Assembly (NCBI GenBank): GCA_945871915.1
Contig: CAMBXO010000008.1
Span: 62,001 to 126,000 of the forward strand
Direction: 5' to 3'
Length of the DNA: 64,000 bases
Source: Singulisphaera sp. GP187
Lineage (GTDB): Bacteria; Planctomycetota; Phycisphaerae; Phycisphaerales; SM1A02
Below the pieces are notes generated by a model. It was given only the letters and a program-made list of their open reading frames with translations, was not told where the DNA came from and made no database searches. The translations under genes were made by a program, and so were the position numbers. Shown piece after piece: positions 45,597-55,719 of this stretch (its first letter is position 1; each line of letters begins with the position of its first letter).

Positions 45597-46847
45597 ATGA
45601 TGACGCACATCTCTCCATCGAACCCTTCGCCAAATACAAACCGTGGTTTCACCATCATTGAATTGCTCGTGGTGGTTTCAATCATCGGACTCCTGCTGGC
45701 CATTCTTGTTCCAGCCGTTAGCAAGGCCCGTGACTCGGCACTGGTTACCCAAAGCCAGGGCAACCTGCGAAACCTCGCTGCTGCATGCACCAATTACGGT
45801 GCAGCATGGGGTGATAGACAGCTCACGCTCATGGTCGATGACTTTGCACAGTACTGCGGACCACTCGGGCCTAATGCACCGGCGGTCTATTACCAAAAGA
45901 CCGGCGCCTGCCTGCCGCCACTTGTGATTGGCTGGGGCGGAAGCGCCGGCAACTGCATGCGTGCAACTGGTCTTGGCAACGGCGGACTTGACCCCAGTGG
46001 CAAGGGTTATTGGGGTTTCTGGTATCCGTGCAACAGCGGAAACGGCCAGTGGTCGAACTACCTTCTCTCGCTGCCAATGATCACATCTGCTTCCTTGGGT
46101 GACCTTGGTACTGGCATCTGGCGAATTCCCAATGTGAACAACTTCAACCAATATGTTGGTGGAAAGTTCTACGACCGAACTTTCTATGCCCCCAAGGACA
46201 AACTCAACCTTGACCGCGTGGCTCCTGCATTTGAAAAGGGTGACTCCTTTACGAATATCTGCGGCCTAAGCGATTCAAACTGGGTTGAATCCAGTTACGC
46301 ATTTAGCCCCGCCGGAATGTATTCGCCTGATATTTTCTCAAACCGGGGTTGCCAGAAGTTCACCGGCGTTCTTCCGCCGGCAACTTTTCGATCGCCACCT
46401 GCATCCGCATCCAAGTTTCCAGAACTCAAGACCCGCATGATTGAAGTTGGTTGGCTACAGAATCGAGAAGGCCCACCAACAAATCAAGCTCTCGCAGATG
46501 CCATCGGCGAAAAGGACGAGAACTATTTCTTCAATCAGTCAATGACTTCGGCACCCGTGTGCATGTTTTACGACGCGCATATCGGAACCGCAGGCGCGTC
46601 TGACAGCATGGACGGCCATACACAGGCCATTGAAGGAAACAGCACACGAAACCTCAAGGAGCCAGGTCTGTTTCTGGAAAAGACCTTGGGTGACCTGGAC
46701 GGCACGTGGGGCAGTTACGGCGGATTCTTCACTGGAAAGGCTGGCTCAGCTGGTGCAAAGTTTAATTACGACACCGAGGTCAACACCAGTTACCACGTGT
46801 TTACGACCGATGGCATTTTGGGTCGTGACTTTATGAATCTGAAGTAA
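45597..46847 (+). CDS. prepilin-type N-methylation domain protein (tandem copy 2)
   Basis: This 416-residue protein has a pilin-type signal: GFTIIELLVVVSIIG preceded by a 17-residue polar leader (MMTHISPSNPSPNTNRG). The leader is longer than that of copy 1, and cleavage follows the last Gly. It shares with copy 1 the FNQYVGGKFYDRTFYAPKDK segment, a MFYDAHIG site near the end and the ending DGILGRD, so a tandem duplication is clear. The start is uncertain between two adjacent ATG codons. An intrinsic terminator follows at 46883. Confidence 0.85.
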   Translation: MMTHISPSNPSPNTNRGFTIIELLVVVSIIGLLLAILVPAVSKARDSALVTQSQGNLRNLAAACTNYGAAWGDRQLTLMVDDFAQYCGPLGPNAPAVYYQKTGACLPPLVIGWGGSAGNCMRATGLGNGGLDPSGKGYWGFWYPCNSGNGQWSNYLLSLPMITSASLGDLGTGIWRIPNVNNFNQYVGGKFYDRTFYAPKDKLNLDRVAPAFEKGDSFTNICGLSDSNWVESSYAFSPAGMYSPDIFSNRGCQKFTGVLPPATFRSPPASASKFPELKTRMIEVGWLQNREGPPTNQALADAIGEKDENYFFNQSMTSAPVCMFYDAHIGTAGASDSMDGHTQAIEGNSTRNLKEPGLFLEKTLGDLDGTWGSYGGFFTGKAGSAGAKFNYDTEVNTSYHVFTTDGILGRDFMNLK

Positions 46848-46882
46848 GCACAGACAGCCCGCATTACGTGGCAACTTTACAG

Positions 46883-46915
46883 GCCGCGGTTCACACCGCG
46901 GCTTGTTTCTTTTTG
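46883..46915 (+). terminator. intrinsic terminator
   Basis: An 8-bp GC-rich stem (GCCGCGGT / ACCGCGGC at 46883-46902) with a 4-nt loop is followed by a U-rich run (46903-46914). It lies 36 bp after the stop of the second tandem pseudopilin gene. Confidence 0.85.
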
Positions 46916-46945
46916 TGGTGCAAGCCAATCCTTGATGCGATGTGT

Positions 46946-46988
46946 TGAAATAGAAAGGGTTCGGCATGCCATTGCACGCCGAACCCTT
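46946..46988 (-). terminator. intrinsic terminator of groEL
   Basis: An 11-bp stem (46955-46965 with 46978-46988) and a 12-nt loop on the minus strand are followed by a U-rich stretch (TTTCTATTT). It lies 28 bp after the groEL stop and so closes the chaperonin operon. Confidence 0.8.
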
Positions 46989-47015
46989 GATTGCCATCAC
47001 GACTGACTTAATGGA

Positions 47016-48665
47016 TCAGAAGTCCATGTCATCCATACCACCGCCACCACCCGGTGGCATCGCTGGCTTGGCCTTCTTCTCCTTGATCTCTGTAATCGCG
47101 CAGTCGGTGGTCAGAAGCAGACCGGCAATACTCGCCGCATTCTGCAACGCCACTCGCTCCACCTTGGTTGGAACGATCACGCCAGCCTTGACAAGATCTT
47201 CGTACTCACAAGTCAGAGCGTTAAACCCAAAGTTGTGATCACTTGAATCCTCAACGCGCTGTGCAACGATCGATCCATCGAGACCACCATTGGCTGCGAT
47301 TTGCTTGATCGGCGCAGACAACGCACGACGCACAATGTCAACGCCAACCTTCTCGTCGTCATTGGTCATGCTCTTAGACAGTCGATCGAGAGCCTTTCGG
47401 GTGCGAATGACCGAGACACCACCGCCAGGAAGGATGCCTTCCTCAACAGCAGCGCGGCAAGCGTGCAAGGCGTCTTCCACACGAGCCTTCTTCTCTTTCA
47501 TTTCGACCTCGGTGGCAGCACCGACATTGATTTGAGCAACGCCACCAGCGAGTTTGGCCAAACGCTCCTGCAACTTCTCGCGGTCGTAATCGCTGCTGGT
47601 GTTCTCCATTTGGCCCTTGATCTGCTCAATGCGGCCCTGGATGTCCTTGGTCTTACCGGTTCCTTCAACGATCGTTGTGGTTTCCTTCGCAACAGTGATC
47701 TTCTTGGCGCGACCCAGCTGACCCACAGTGAGATTCTCGAGCGTCACGCCGAGTTCCTCCATGACCGCCTCGCCACCAACAAGCGTTGCAATGTCGCCGA
47801 GCATTTCCTTGCGACGATCGCCGAAGCCGGGTGCCTTCACTGCACACACCTTCAGGACACCGCGAAGCTTGTTCACCACCAGGGTGGCCAATGCCTCGCC
47901 ATCAATGTCCTCGGCAACGATCAGCAAGGCTTTGCCGCTCTCAGCGATCTTGCCGAGAATCGGAAGCAGGTCCTTAGCCGCAGAGATCTTCTTCTCGTGG
48001 ATGAGCACAAACGCATCCTCAAGAACGGTTTCCATGGTCGCCTGATTCGTGACAAAGTGCGGACTCAGCCAACCCTTGTCGAACTGCATGCCTTCGAGCA
48101 GCTCCACCTCGGTCTCAAGGCTCTTGCCTTCCTCGACCGTGATGACGCCGTCCTTGCCAACCTTGTCCATGGCATCGGCGATGATCTTGCCAATGTGCAT
48201 ATCTTGATTGGCACTGCAGCTTCCAACCTGTGCAATTTCCTTGCTGTCCTTGATCGGCTTGCTCATCTTGCGAAGCTCATCCGTGACCGTGCGAACTGCG
48301 GTGTCAATTCCGCGCTTCACAGCGTTTGCATTGGCGCCAGCCGTAATATTTTTCAGGCCTTCCTGAAAGATCGACTCGGCATAAATGGTCGCGGTGGTCG
48401 TTCCATCGCCAGCATCTTTGCTGGCTTTGGTGGCAACTTCCTTCACCATTTGTGCGCCCATGTTCTCATAGGCATCCTCGAGTTCGATTTCCTTTGCAAC
48501 GGTCACGCCATCCTTGGTCACGGTTGGTGCACCGAAGCTCTTCTCAAGAATCACCACGCGGCCTGATGGACCAAGGGTGACCTTGACAGCGCGCGCCAGT
48601 TTCTGCACGCCACGGAGAATGCGCTCGCGCGCGTCGTTTTCATAGGTAATTTGCTTTGCAGCCAT
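47016..48665 (-). CDS. groL: chaperonin GroEL
   Basis: This 549-residue 60-kDa chaperonin forms the double-ring folding machine with GroES. Family segments are present: [45 protein letters not shown] (with the catalytic Asp region) and [13 protein letters not shown]. The C-terminus ends in the Gly/Met-rich tail ([14 protein letters not shown]). It is 48 bp downstream of groS on the same strand, and an intrinsic terminator follows. No other groEL copy is in the window. Confidence 0.98.
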   Translation of the reverse strand: MAAKQITYENDARERILRGVQKLARAVKVTLGPSGRVVILEKSFGAPTVTKDGVTVAKEIELEDAYENMGAQMVKEVATKASKDAGDGTTTATIYAESIFQEGLKNITAGANANAVKRGIDTAVRTVTDELRKMSKPIKDSKEIAQVGSCSANQDMHIGKIIADAMDKVGKDGVITVEEGKSLETEVELLEGMQFDKGWLSPHFVTNQATMETVLEDAFVLIHEKKISAAKDLLPILGKIAESGKALLIVAEDIDGEALATLVVNKLRGVLKVCAVKAPGFGDRRKEMLGDIATLVGGEAVMEELGVTLENLTVGQLGRAKKITVAKETTTIVEGTGKTKDIQGRIEQIKGQMENTSSDYDREKLQERLAKLAGGVAQINVGAATEVEMKEKKARVEDALHACRAAVEEGILPGGGVSVIRTRKALDRLSKSMTNDDEKVGVDIVRRALSAPIKQIAANGGLDGSIVAQRVEDSSDHNFGFNALTCEYEDLVKAGVIVPTKVERVALQNAASIAGLLLTTDCAITEIKEKKAKPAMPPGGGGGMDDMDF

Positions 48666-48713
48666 TGTGTAAATCCTTGTGTTGGGGTTGAAATCAGTAA
48701 GAATGGACTGCGA

Positions 48714-49007
48714 TCACTCGATCACGCCCAGAATGTCTTCTTCGGTCATGATCAGGAATGTCTCGTCGTTGATCTTGACTTCGGTGCCGGAGTAACTGGT
48801 AAACAGAACAGTGTCGCCCTTCTTCACACTGAAGCTCAGGCGCTCGCCTGTTTCCTTATTCAGCGGGCCATTTCCAAGAGCAACAACTTTCCCTTGCTTG
48901 GGTTTGTCCTTGGCGCTCTCCGGAAGGAAAATGCCGCTGTCAGTCTTGGTGGCGGCCTCATCTCGCTTCACGAGAATCTTGTCTCCGAGTGGTCGAACTT
49001 TCATCAT
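48714..49007 (-). CDS. groS: co-chaperonin GroES
   Basis: This 97-residue protein has the complete GroES fold: KVRPLGDKILVKRDEA at the N-terminus, the mobile loop region SGIFLPESAKDKP, VALGNGPLN, and the C-terminal EVKINDETFLIMTEEDILG. The start is one of two adjacent ATG codons (49007 or 49004), with AGGAG upstream. It is 46 bp downstream of a receiver-like gene and upstream of groEL. The CIRCE operator (HrcA site) was looked for upstream and not found. Confidence 0.97.
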   Translation of the reverse strand: MMKVRPLGDKILVKRDEAATKTDSGIFLPESAKDKPKQGKVVALGNGPLNKETGERLSFSVKKGDTVLFTSYSGTEVKINDETFLIMTEEDILGVIE

Positions 49008-49053
49008 GATCTGTCTCCTTGTGATGGTGAATGGTGAAGAAGTAAAACGAAAA

Positions 49054-49578
49054 TCAGGTCGCGTGACCACTTGGCCATGTGCCTGCGTAATGCCTTTGAA
49101 GGATTCGCCGAAGCGTTTCCAACAAGGACTCGACTGGAAATGGGCGATCCAGAACGGCGAAGGCGCCTTCGGCAAGCATGGCGTGCAATCCCCGTGTGGC
49201 TTCTCGCTGTGACGGCTGCGGAGGTCGAACAACAACAGTTGGTGGCGGTTGCTCAAGGCGTCGCAAGATTTGAAGAATGCGAGACCCCGCCGCATCACTT
49301 CCAAGCACGCCATCACTCATTGGAACACTTACATCCACGACCGCAACATGAATGCGTTGACTTCGCAATACCTGTTCTGCTTCGGAACCGGTTCTCGCCT
49401 CAAGGCAATGCACACCCATCGGGCGTAGAAGTGGTGGAAGTTGCCGCTCCAGGGCGTCATCACGCCAGCCGCCAAAGCTCAGAAGCAGATTCAGGCGGGG
49501 TTGTGCGACGCCGCCAATGCCATCCGAAACCGTAGTTTGACTGATGAAAGGTGGTGGAATAGAGCGTCTTGCGAACAT
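49054..49578 (-). CDS. response-regulator receiver-like protein, degenerate
   Basis: The 174-residue protein has a CheY-like fold from about residue 50. HVAVVDVSVPMSD places the phospho-acceptor Asp. PTVVVRP stands in for the strand before the Thr/Ser site, and FAVLDRPFPVESLLETLRRIL replaces the conserved Lys of the K-P-[FLY] site with Arg (DRPF). The N-terminal 50 residues are unassigned. It is directly upstream of groES and groEL on the same strand, so it may be a stress-related regulator, or simply a neighbour. No output domain is present. Confidence 0.7.
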   Translation of the reverse strand: MFARRSIPPPFISQTTVSDGIGGVAQPRLNLLLSFGGWRDDALERQLPPLLRPMGVHCLEARTGSEAEQVLRSQRIHVAVVDVSVPMSDGVLGSDAAGSRILQILRRLEQPPPTVVVRPPQPSQREATRGLHAMLAEGAFAVLDRPFPVESLLETLRRILQRHYAGTWPSGHAT

Positions 49579-49921
49579 GAAACAGACTTGGAAGCAACTC
49601 GCATACCAAATGGGATATTGAGTCCGATAAGCCGTGATTCGTAATTGGATGCTACGACTGTTTTGATTCTAGCCGTTCTTACGCGATCTACATGCTATTT
49701 TACGTGATTCTGCTCTGATTAGGATCGCTTTGTGTTTGTGGCAAAATTTGGCACTCATAAAAAACGCGCTGCTCAATGGTCGAATCGCTGGATCAAATTC
49801 GCTCGCAGATTTGATGCCATTGGCTACCCCGAATGCGATCTGCCAATTCGGCTGATTTGCCCTTCTTGAATCGGTCACCGAACATGGCGGTTTCCCCCTC
49901 CCACCTTTATTTGGAGACCGA
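49579..49921. other. intergenic region, divergent promoters
   Basis: About 340 bp separate the receiver-like gene (minus) from asnS (plus). The stretch is AT-rich in its left part. Only short open frames are present. The asnS ribosome-binding site GGAG is at 49913-49916. I found no CIRCE element, although one TTGGCACTC half-site is present at 49748-49756. Confidence 0.5.
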
Positions 49922-51337
49922 ATGTCGACCACGCTTTCTGTTGCCACGATTACCAAGCAGTCCCACGTACACGATGGAGCCAACGCCCGAGTTACGGGGT
50001 GGGTACGAACCCGCCGTGATTCCAAGGCCGGCATTAGTTTTGTGAATCTCTCCGACGGAAGTTGCCAGGGCGTGCTCCAGTTGGTTGTTCCCAACACGCT
50101 TAGCAATTACACAACAGAAATTCTTAGGCTGACTGCGGGCTGTTCAATCGAAGCTGAAGGCGTTCTTGTAAAGGGCCAGGGCAAGACGCAGTCGCTTGAA
50201 TTGCAAGTGGCCTCTCTCAAAGTTCATGGATTTGTTGATGACCCGGACACCTATCCGATTCAGCCAAAGGCTCACACCTATGAATACTTGCGCGAGGTGG
50301 CGCATCTTCGCCCTCGCACCAACACCTTTGGTGCTGTTGGACGCATTCGTCACTGCCTTGCCATGGCGGTGCATCGTTTCTTTCATGAGCGGGAATTTCA
50401 GTGGGTGCATACGCCCATCATTACTGCGAGCGACTGCGAGGGTGCTGGCCAGATGTTCAGGGTCAGCACGCTTGATGGTGTGAATCCACCTCGAACGCCG
50501 GAGGGTGGGATCGATTTCGATAAAGACTTTTTCGCAAAGCAATCACACCTGACGGTCAGTGGTCAATTGAATGTGGAGTGTTGGTGCCTAGCTCTCTCAA
50601 AGGTGTACACCTTTGGTCCAACCTTTCGCGCCGAGAACAGCAATACCAGCCGCCATCTCGCGGAATTTTGGATGATCGAACCAGAGATTGCGTTTGCTGA
50701 TCTGGCGGCAGATGCGGATCTTGCCGAGGGGCTTTTGAAGTTCATGTTCACCTCGTTGCTCTCAGAGCGCGCCGACGACATGGCATTCCTTGTTGAGCGT
50801 GTGGACAAAACGTGTGTCGAACGACTCGAAACATTCGTCAAAGCAAGTTTTGAACGAATGGATTACACCGATGCCATCAAACAACTCGAGGCGGTGGCGG
50901 CCAAAGGACGGAAATTTGATTACCCGGTTTCGTGGGGGATGGACATGCAGAGTGAGCATGAACGATGCCTGACAGAGGAAATTGTCGGCCGGCCCGTTGT
51001 GGTGATGAACTACCCGAAGGACATCAAGGCGTTTTACATGCGCATGAATGATGACGGCAGGACTGTTGCGGCCATGGATGTTCTTGCCCCCGGCATTGGC
51101 GAAATCGTGGGAGGTAGTCAGCGCGAGGAACGCCTAGATGTGCTCGATGCCAGAATTAAATCCATGGGGCTCGACCCCGCGCCGTACTGGTGGTATCGCG
51201 ATCTTCGCCGGTATGGAACCGTTCCACATGCCGGCTTTGGCCTTGGCTTTGAACGAACGATCAGTTACGCCACCGGTCTTTCCAATGTGCGCGACTGCAT
51301 TCCGTTTCCACGCACTCCTCGGAATTGTGATTTCTGA
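49922..51337 (+). CDS. asnS: asparaginyl-tRNA synthetase
   Basis: This 471-residue class IIb synthetase charges tRNA-Asn. The N-terminal OB fold ([20 protein letters not shown]) binds the anticodon. The catalytic core has motif 2 ([21 protein letters not shown]) and motif 3 ([16 protein letters not shown]), and ends with the AsnRS-type DCIPFPRTP segment. The ATG has GGAG upstream. Its presence implies direct charging of Asn rather than the transamidation route. Confidence 0.97.
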   Translation: MSTTLSVATITKQSHVHDGANARVTGWVRTRRDSKAGISFVNLSDGSCQGVLQLVVPNTLSNYTTEILRLTAGCSIEAEGVLVKGQGKTQSLELQVASLKVHGFVDDPDTYPIQPKAHTYEYLREVAHLRPRTNTFGAVGRIRHCLAMAVHRFFHEREFQWVHTPIITASDCEGAGQMFRVSTLDGVNPPRTPEGGIDFDKDFFAKQSHLTVSGQLNVECWCLALSKVYTFGPTFRAENSNTSRHLAEFWMIEPEIAFADLAADADLAEGLLKFMFTSLLSERADDMAFLVERVDKTCVERLETFVKASFERMDYTDAIKQLEAVAAKGRKFDYPVSWGMDMQSEHERCLTEEIVGRPVVVMNYPKDIKAFYMRMNDDGRTVAAMDVLAPGIGEIVGGSQREERLDVLDARIKSMGLDPAPYWWYRDLRRYGTVPHAGFGLGFERTISYATGLSNVRDCIPFPRTPRNCDF

Positions 51338-51374
51338 TTGCTCTCACGAACCCATCGAAAGAAAGGATGTCCTC

Positions 51375-51596
51375 ATGCAATGCAATATCGATAAACAAGG
51401 CCGGACCGCACGGATAGTCGCCGGCGCTTCAATTGAATTGGTCGGATTTGGATTACTTGCGTGGTGGTGGCTAGGTGGGCCGCTCTGGAGCGCCTGGACC
51501 GGTGGTGCGACCGTGTTGATAGGAAACTTCGTGGTGATCGAAGGCGCGATTGGGTGGTGTGTTGTTCGAGCGATGGGATTTCGCACGCCGATTTAG
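51375..51596 (+). CDS. small membrane protein, DUF2892 family
   Basis: This 73-residue protein has a short polar N-terminus (MQCNIDKQGRTARIVAGAS) and two hydrophobic helices. It matches the DUF2892 (YgaP transmembrane) pattern: CN-D-x-R-x-R then a helix hairpin. AAGGA lies 7 nt upstream of the ATG. It lies 37 bp after asnS and just upstream of tRNA-Pro. The function is unknown. Confidence 0.8.
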   Translation: MQCNIDKQGRTARIVAGASIELVGFGLLAWWWLGGPLWSAWTGGATVLIGNFVVIEGAIGWCVVRAMGFRTPI

Positions 51597-51621
51597 GGTG
51601 TGTAGACTTCTCGCTCTCGCG

Positions 51622-51696
51622 CGGGGCGTAGCTCAGCTTGGCTAGAGCGCCTGCTTTGGGTGCAGGATGTCGTCGGTTCAAATCCGGCCGCCCCGA
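51622..51696 (+). tRNA. tRNA-Pro (anticodon TGG)
   Basis: A complete cloverleaf: acceptor stem CGGGGCG / CGCCCCG, a D arm with AGCTC...GAGC, and the anticodon arm CCTGC-TTTGGGT-GCAGG with anticodon TGG and G37. The T arm contains GGTTCAAATCC. The C1-G72 pair is typical of bacterial tRNA-Pro. CCA is not encoded. Confidence 0.96.
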
Positions 51697-51771
51697 CTTT
51701 TGGCTTGCTTCGTTTTGGTTTGAATCGATTGCGTCAGAGTCTTGATGATTGCAATCTGTAGGCTTCACTCC

Positions 51772-52179
51772 ATGCCAGTCATTCAGCACATGCTTGCGAT
51801 CACGGCCGCCGAAACCTATTTGCCCATCGGAATCGTCTTTGTCATGGCTATTGGCTTTGCTGCGGTGAACTTAGTTGCAAGCAACCTGCTTGGTCCACGC
51901 GCCACTGGCGTGAACAAGGGCACGGCCTATGAAAGCGGCATGGAACCGATCGGTTCCACACGAAAAAAGTTCAACATTCGCTTCTATGTGCTTGCGATGA
52001 CTTTTCTCGTGTTTGATGTCGAGATCATCTTTCTGTATCCGTGGGCCGTTACCTTTTCGCAACTGGAGCCGCGCAGCCCAGAGGCCGCACTCTTCCTTGG
52101 CCGCATTCTGTTTTTCCTGGGAACGAGCGTGATCGCATACATCTACGCGTGGCGCAAAGGTGTCTTTCGCTGGGACTAG
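51772..52179 (+). CDS. nuoA: NADH-quinone oxidoreductase subunit A (lone gene)
   Basis: This 135-residue protein has three transmembrane helices and the family segments YESGMEPIGSTRKKFNIRFY and FDVEIIFLYPWAV, which identify NuoA, a membrane subunit of complex I at the junction with the hydrophilic arm. The start is the ATG of MPVIQHML; the frame is open 10 codons upstream. NuoB and the other Nuo genes are not next to it; the following gene is an MFS transporter. It may be a displaced member of a nuo cluster found elsewhere in the genome. Confidence 0.9.
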   Translation: MPVIQHMLAITAAETYLPIGIVFVMAIGFAAVNLVASNLLGPRATGVNKGTAYESGMEPIGSTRKKFNIRFYVLAMTFLVFDVEIIFLYPWAVTFSQLEPRSPEAALFLGRILFFLGTSVIAYIYAWRKGVFRWD

Positions 52180-52230
52180 CGTCACCGCAAGCGTGCGACA
52201 CCCGATTTACGCGAAGACCTCAATCGTTTC

Positions 52231-53550
52231 ATGCCAGCAGATCAGCCGACAAGTCGTGGAATCTGGACGGTCATTGGGGCTTCTTCTGCTGGAACGCTGA
52301 TCGAGTGGTACGACTTCTACATTTTTGGAAGCCTTGCCACAGTCCTTGCCGGTGCGTTTTTTCCAAAGGGCGATGATCTTGTTGCAATGCTTGCCACTCT
52401 TGCAACCTTTGCGACCGGATTTATTGTTCGACCGTTTGGCGCGGTGGTCTTTGGTCGTATCGGTGATGTTGTTGGTCGCAAACACGCTTTCCTGGTGACA
52501 CTGCTCATCATGGGTGGGGCAACCATGGCAATTGGCGCATTGCCAACCTATGAACAGGTTGGAATCCTTGCACCCACCCTGCTGCTGCTCCTGCGATTAC
52601 TTCAAGGGCTTGCACTCGGTGGCGAATATGGTGGCGCGGCGATTTATGTGGCCGAACACGCCCCCGCCAACCGCCGCGGTTTTTACACCTCGTTTATTCA
52701 AACCACCGCGACCCTTGGCTTGTTTGCATCACTTGGCGTCATCATGTTGTGCCGCACGCAGATGGGCGACGACGCCTTCCGGGAGTGGGGATGGCGCATC
52801 CCGTTCTTGCTTTCAATCATTCTTGTTGTGTTCAGTTACATCATCCGCCGTCGACTGGACGAGTCCCCCGTCTTTTCACAGATGAAGGCTCAAGGCAAGG
52901 CAAGCAAGCAACCTATCCGTGAAAGTTTTGGAAATCGAGCAAACCTTCGAATCGTGCTGCTGGCGTTATTTGGTGCAACGATGGGCCAAGGCGTCGTCTG
53001 GTACACGGGACAGTTCTACGCGCTGTACTACCTGCAAACACAATTGAAATTGGATTATGTGCTCTCCAATCAAATTGTTGCGGTGGCCATTCTGTGCGCT
53101 ACGCCATTCTTTGTCGTATTTGGTGCGCTCTCCGATCGCATTGGTCGAAAACCGCTCATGATGCTCGGCTGCCTTCTTGCAGTGCTCACATGGATTCCCA
53201 TTTATCAACAGATGACTGCAGCGGCGAACGCTGCAAACGGACCCGACTCTTTCATGCTGACATTTCTGATTTTCTTGCAGGTGCTGTATGTCACGCTTGT
53301 GTACGGGCCGATCGCGGCATTTCTGGTGGAAATGTTCCCCACACGCATCCGCTACACATCGCTATCACTGCCTTACCACATTGGAAATGGCGTCTTTGGC
53401 GGCCTTGTTCCACTCGTTGGGCTGTGGGCAGTGAATCACTTCAACAACCCCTATGCGGGGCTGTGGTACCCGATGTTGATTGCATCGATCACGCTTGTTG
53501 TCGGAACTCTGTGCATCAAAGAAAAGAACAAAGTTCCGCTCGATGTGTGA
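52231..53550 (+). CDS. MFS transporter, metabolite:H+ symporter (MHS) family
   Basis: This 439-residue protein has twelve predicted transmembrane helices. It has the MHS signatures GTLIEWYDFYIFG and FGRIGDVVGRKHAFL in the first loop, and LLQGLALGGEYGGAAIYVAEH in helix 4. The second half has FGALSDRIGRKPLM. Related carriers (ProP, KgtP, ShiA types) move carboxylates or betaine with protons; the substrate cannot be told. It starts 51 bp after nuoA. Confidence 0.9.
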   Translation: MPADQPTSRGIWTVIGASSAGTLIEWYDFYIFGSLATVLAGAFFPKGDDLVAMLATLATFATGFIVRPFGAVVFGRIGDVVGRKHAFLVTLLIMGGATMAIGALPTYEQVGILAPTLLLLLRLLQGLALGGEYGGAAIYVAEHAPANRRGFYTSFIQTTATLGLFASLGVIMLCRTQMGDDAFREWGWRIPFLLSIILVVFSYIIRRRLDESPVFSQMKAQGKASKQPIRESFGNRANLRIVLLALFGATMGQGVVWYTGQFYALYYLQTQLKLDYVLSNQIVAVAILCATPFFVVFGALSDRIGRKPLMMLGCLLAVLTWIPIYQQMTAAANAANGPDSFMLTFLIFLQVLYVTLVYGPIAAFLVEMFPTRIRYTSLSLPYHIGNGVFGGLVPLVGLWAVNHFNNPYAGLWYPMLIASITLVVGTLCIKEKNKVPLDV

Positions 53551-53592
53551 TGGCTGTCGACCCGCTGCTTGGATTTGCAGCGGCCTTTCTAA

Positions 53593-55623
53593 CTACTTCT
53601 TCGATGCCTTAAGCGTGACATCCACTTTGATTTCTTTGCCATCTCGAAGAATGGTCAATTTCACCACATCGCCAGGAGCATGTTCGCGCAGGCGTTCCAT
53701 CAGGCCTGCCGCGTCCTCCATTGGCTTGTCATTCCACATCATGATCACATCACCCTTTTGCACGCCAGCATCGGCGGCGCTCGTGCCCTCGCTCACACTG
53801 TCTACACCAAGGCCGGGTCGATCTCCCTTAGCCATTGCGGGCGCAATGCCAAGCCGCACCTTGGCGTAACCACGATCGGCACCACCTTTGCCGTCGGTGC
53901 TGGTGAACTTTGGTTTTTCGGGCGTGGTCGCAAGTGTCTTGGCAAGTTCCTCGGTGAGATGAACAATCTTGGATGCACCGTACGGATTAACGGTGAAACC
54001 CTTGTCGGTTGGCTTGTGATAATCGTCGTGATTTCCAGTGAAAAGGAACAGCACCGGAATACCCGCGGCGTAAAAACTTGCGTGATCACTTGGGCCACGA
54101 CCACCGGGATCCGCTTTGACGGTCAAGCCGCTTCGCTCGATCGCGGGCCGAACAATATCCGCGAACTTTTCCGCCGTTCCTGTACCGCTCATGGCAAGTT
54201 CATTTCCGCGAAGCCGACCGACCATGTCAAGGTTGATCATGGCGGCAATCTTGTCCGCTGGCATCGTTGGGTGTTGCACAAACTCGCGGCTGCCATCAAG
54301 ACCCATTTCCTCAGCCGTGAATGAAAGAAACACAATGCTTCGCATGTCCGCAGGCGCGCCCTTGCTTGCGTAATAATCATGCAACCCGCGAGCTGTGCAC
54401 AACATGGCGCCTGTACCGCTGGCATTGTCGTCGGCACCGGGATGAAGTTTGCCGCGATTCTGCGGGTCGGCACCAAAGTAACCCATGCCCACATGGTCAT
54501 AGTGCGCGCCAATGATGAGCCACTCGTCCGCCAACTTTCCCCTGCCTCGCAGAACTCCGCCGACATTTTGCGCCGGTATTCCCTTTTCTTCAATCGACAC
54601 ACTGATCTCAACCGGAACGTCCTGCTTCATTGCAACACACTTCACTTCGCCCTTGTCAGCGATGCGGCGAAAATCCATCAGGCCTCGTCCCTGCTCATCC
54701 GCTTTACGAAGCAGCGCGTCGGCAGCCTCGGGAGAAAGCTGCACAATGGGAAAGTCATAACTGGGTCCAAAGACACTGCTCTCTGTTTGCTCAAGTTCTT
54801 TGGCTCCATCCTTGCACTCCGGCGGATTGACCAAGATGACGGCCGCGGGATTTCGGTCGGCAAGCGAATCCAATTTCCCTCGCATAGCACTGGCCCCAGA
54901 GAAACGCCTGTCACTCCACAAACTTCGGCCATCCTCATCGAGCGGTTCATATCGAAGAAACATGACCACTTTGCCCTTGAAGTCGTCGTGTGGACCAAAG
55001 CTGGTGTAGTCCTTTTGCCCAGTCTCGATGGCATAGCCAGCAAACACCAGCGGTGCGTTGACTGTTCCTGTTCCACTTGAACCAATCACTTGATAGGTCT
55101 TGCCGCGATCAAGTTTCTGATGTGCAACCGTTGCACTACATGCATTGACAACCGGTGCGCCTCCCTGCAGATCAAATCGCTGCCTCCATGAGGGCTGACT
55201 TGCTCCGCTTGCATTGGCTTCTTGAAACGCCGGTTCAAGCCCAATGTTGGTCATATAAAACTGGATGTACTCGGCGGCAAGATCATTGCCACGCGAACCG
55301 GGGACGCGACCTTCAAAGAATGGATTGGAAAGGGTCTGCACATGTTGATACCACTCGATGGCAACCGGACCCATTGCCTCGAGTGCTTTGTGCAAATCCG
55401 TCTCGGCTGGATTGCCACCATCCGATACGGTCGATTTTGGCTCATAGGTGAATGGATTGATCTTGGCACCTTCCACCAGATTGCCGGGTGTTGTGGGCGC
55501 GGGAACAACTGGTGGCGCGGTCGCTTGAGCAGTTGCCCCATCCTGCGCGGCGCCAGCTGCCACAGTTGCTAAAGAAATTGCGAGCACAACAAGATAAAAC
55601 GATTTGACGAGCGACGGTCGCAT
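53593..55623 (-). CDS. secreted M28 family metallopeptidase with PDZ domain
   Basis: A 676-residue protein with a signal peptide ([19 protein letters not shown]). A PA-like insert (about residues 160-290) precedes the M28 catalytic domain, with [28 protein letters not shown] and [14 protein letters not shown], which supply the two zinc sites. A C-terminal PDZ domain has [21 protein letters not shown]28 peptidases of this size act as aminopeptidases or carboxypeptidases outside the cytoplasm. It is transcribed convergently with the MFS gene and divergently from gcvP. Confidence 0.92.
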   Translation of the reverse strand: MRPSLVKSFYLVVLAISLATVAAGAAQDGATAQATAPPVVPAPTTPGNLVEGAKINPFTYEPKSTVSDGGNPAETDLHKALEAMGPVAIEWYQHVQTLSNPFFEGRVPGSRGNDLAAEYIQFYMTNIGLEPAFQEANASGASQPSWRQRFDLQGGAPVVNACSATVAHQKLDRGKTYQVIGSSGTGTVNAPLVFAGYAIETGQKDYTSFGPHDDFKGKVVMFLRYEPLDEDGRSLWSDRRFSGASAMRGKLDSLADRNPAAVILVNPPECKDGAKELEQTESSVFGPSYDFPIVQLSPEAADALLRKADEQGRGLMDFRRIADKGEVKCVAMKQDVPVEISVSIEEKGIPAQNVGGVLRGRGKLADEWLIIGAHYDHVGMGYFGADPQNRGKLHPGADDNASGTGAMLCTARGLHDYYASKGAPADMRSIVFLSFTAEEMGLDGSREFVQHPTMPADKIAAMINLDMVGRLRGNELAMSGTGTAEKFADIVRPAIERSGLTVKADPGGRGPSDHASFYAAGIPVLFLFTGNHDDYHKPTDKGFTVNPYGASKIVHLTEELAKTLATTPEKPKFTSTDGKGGADRGYAKVRLGIAPAMAKGDRPGLGVDSVSEGTSAADAGVQKGDVIMMWNDKPMEDAAGLMERLREHAPGDVVKLTILRDGKEIKVDVTLKASKK

Positions 55624-55719
55624 AGCGGCTCCAGAAAGGGTGCGAGGGAGAGACTCTATCGCCGAGATTCGTTGCGGATGCAGCCTGAACCCATGAAAGT
55701 TGCTTCTATACTCCTTCGC

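Noticed and set aside
47301-48566. 421-codon plus-strand open frame opposite groEL
   Set aside because: Antisense shadow of the highly biased groEL coding sequence; the groEL frame is certain.
49748-49756. TTGGCACTC resembling half of a CIRCE (HrcA) operator
   Set aside because: The second half of the inverted repeat (GAGTGCTAA) is not present at the right spacing, and it lies before asnS and not before groES.
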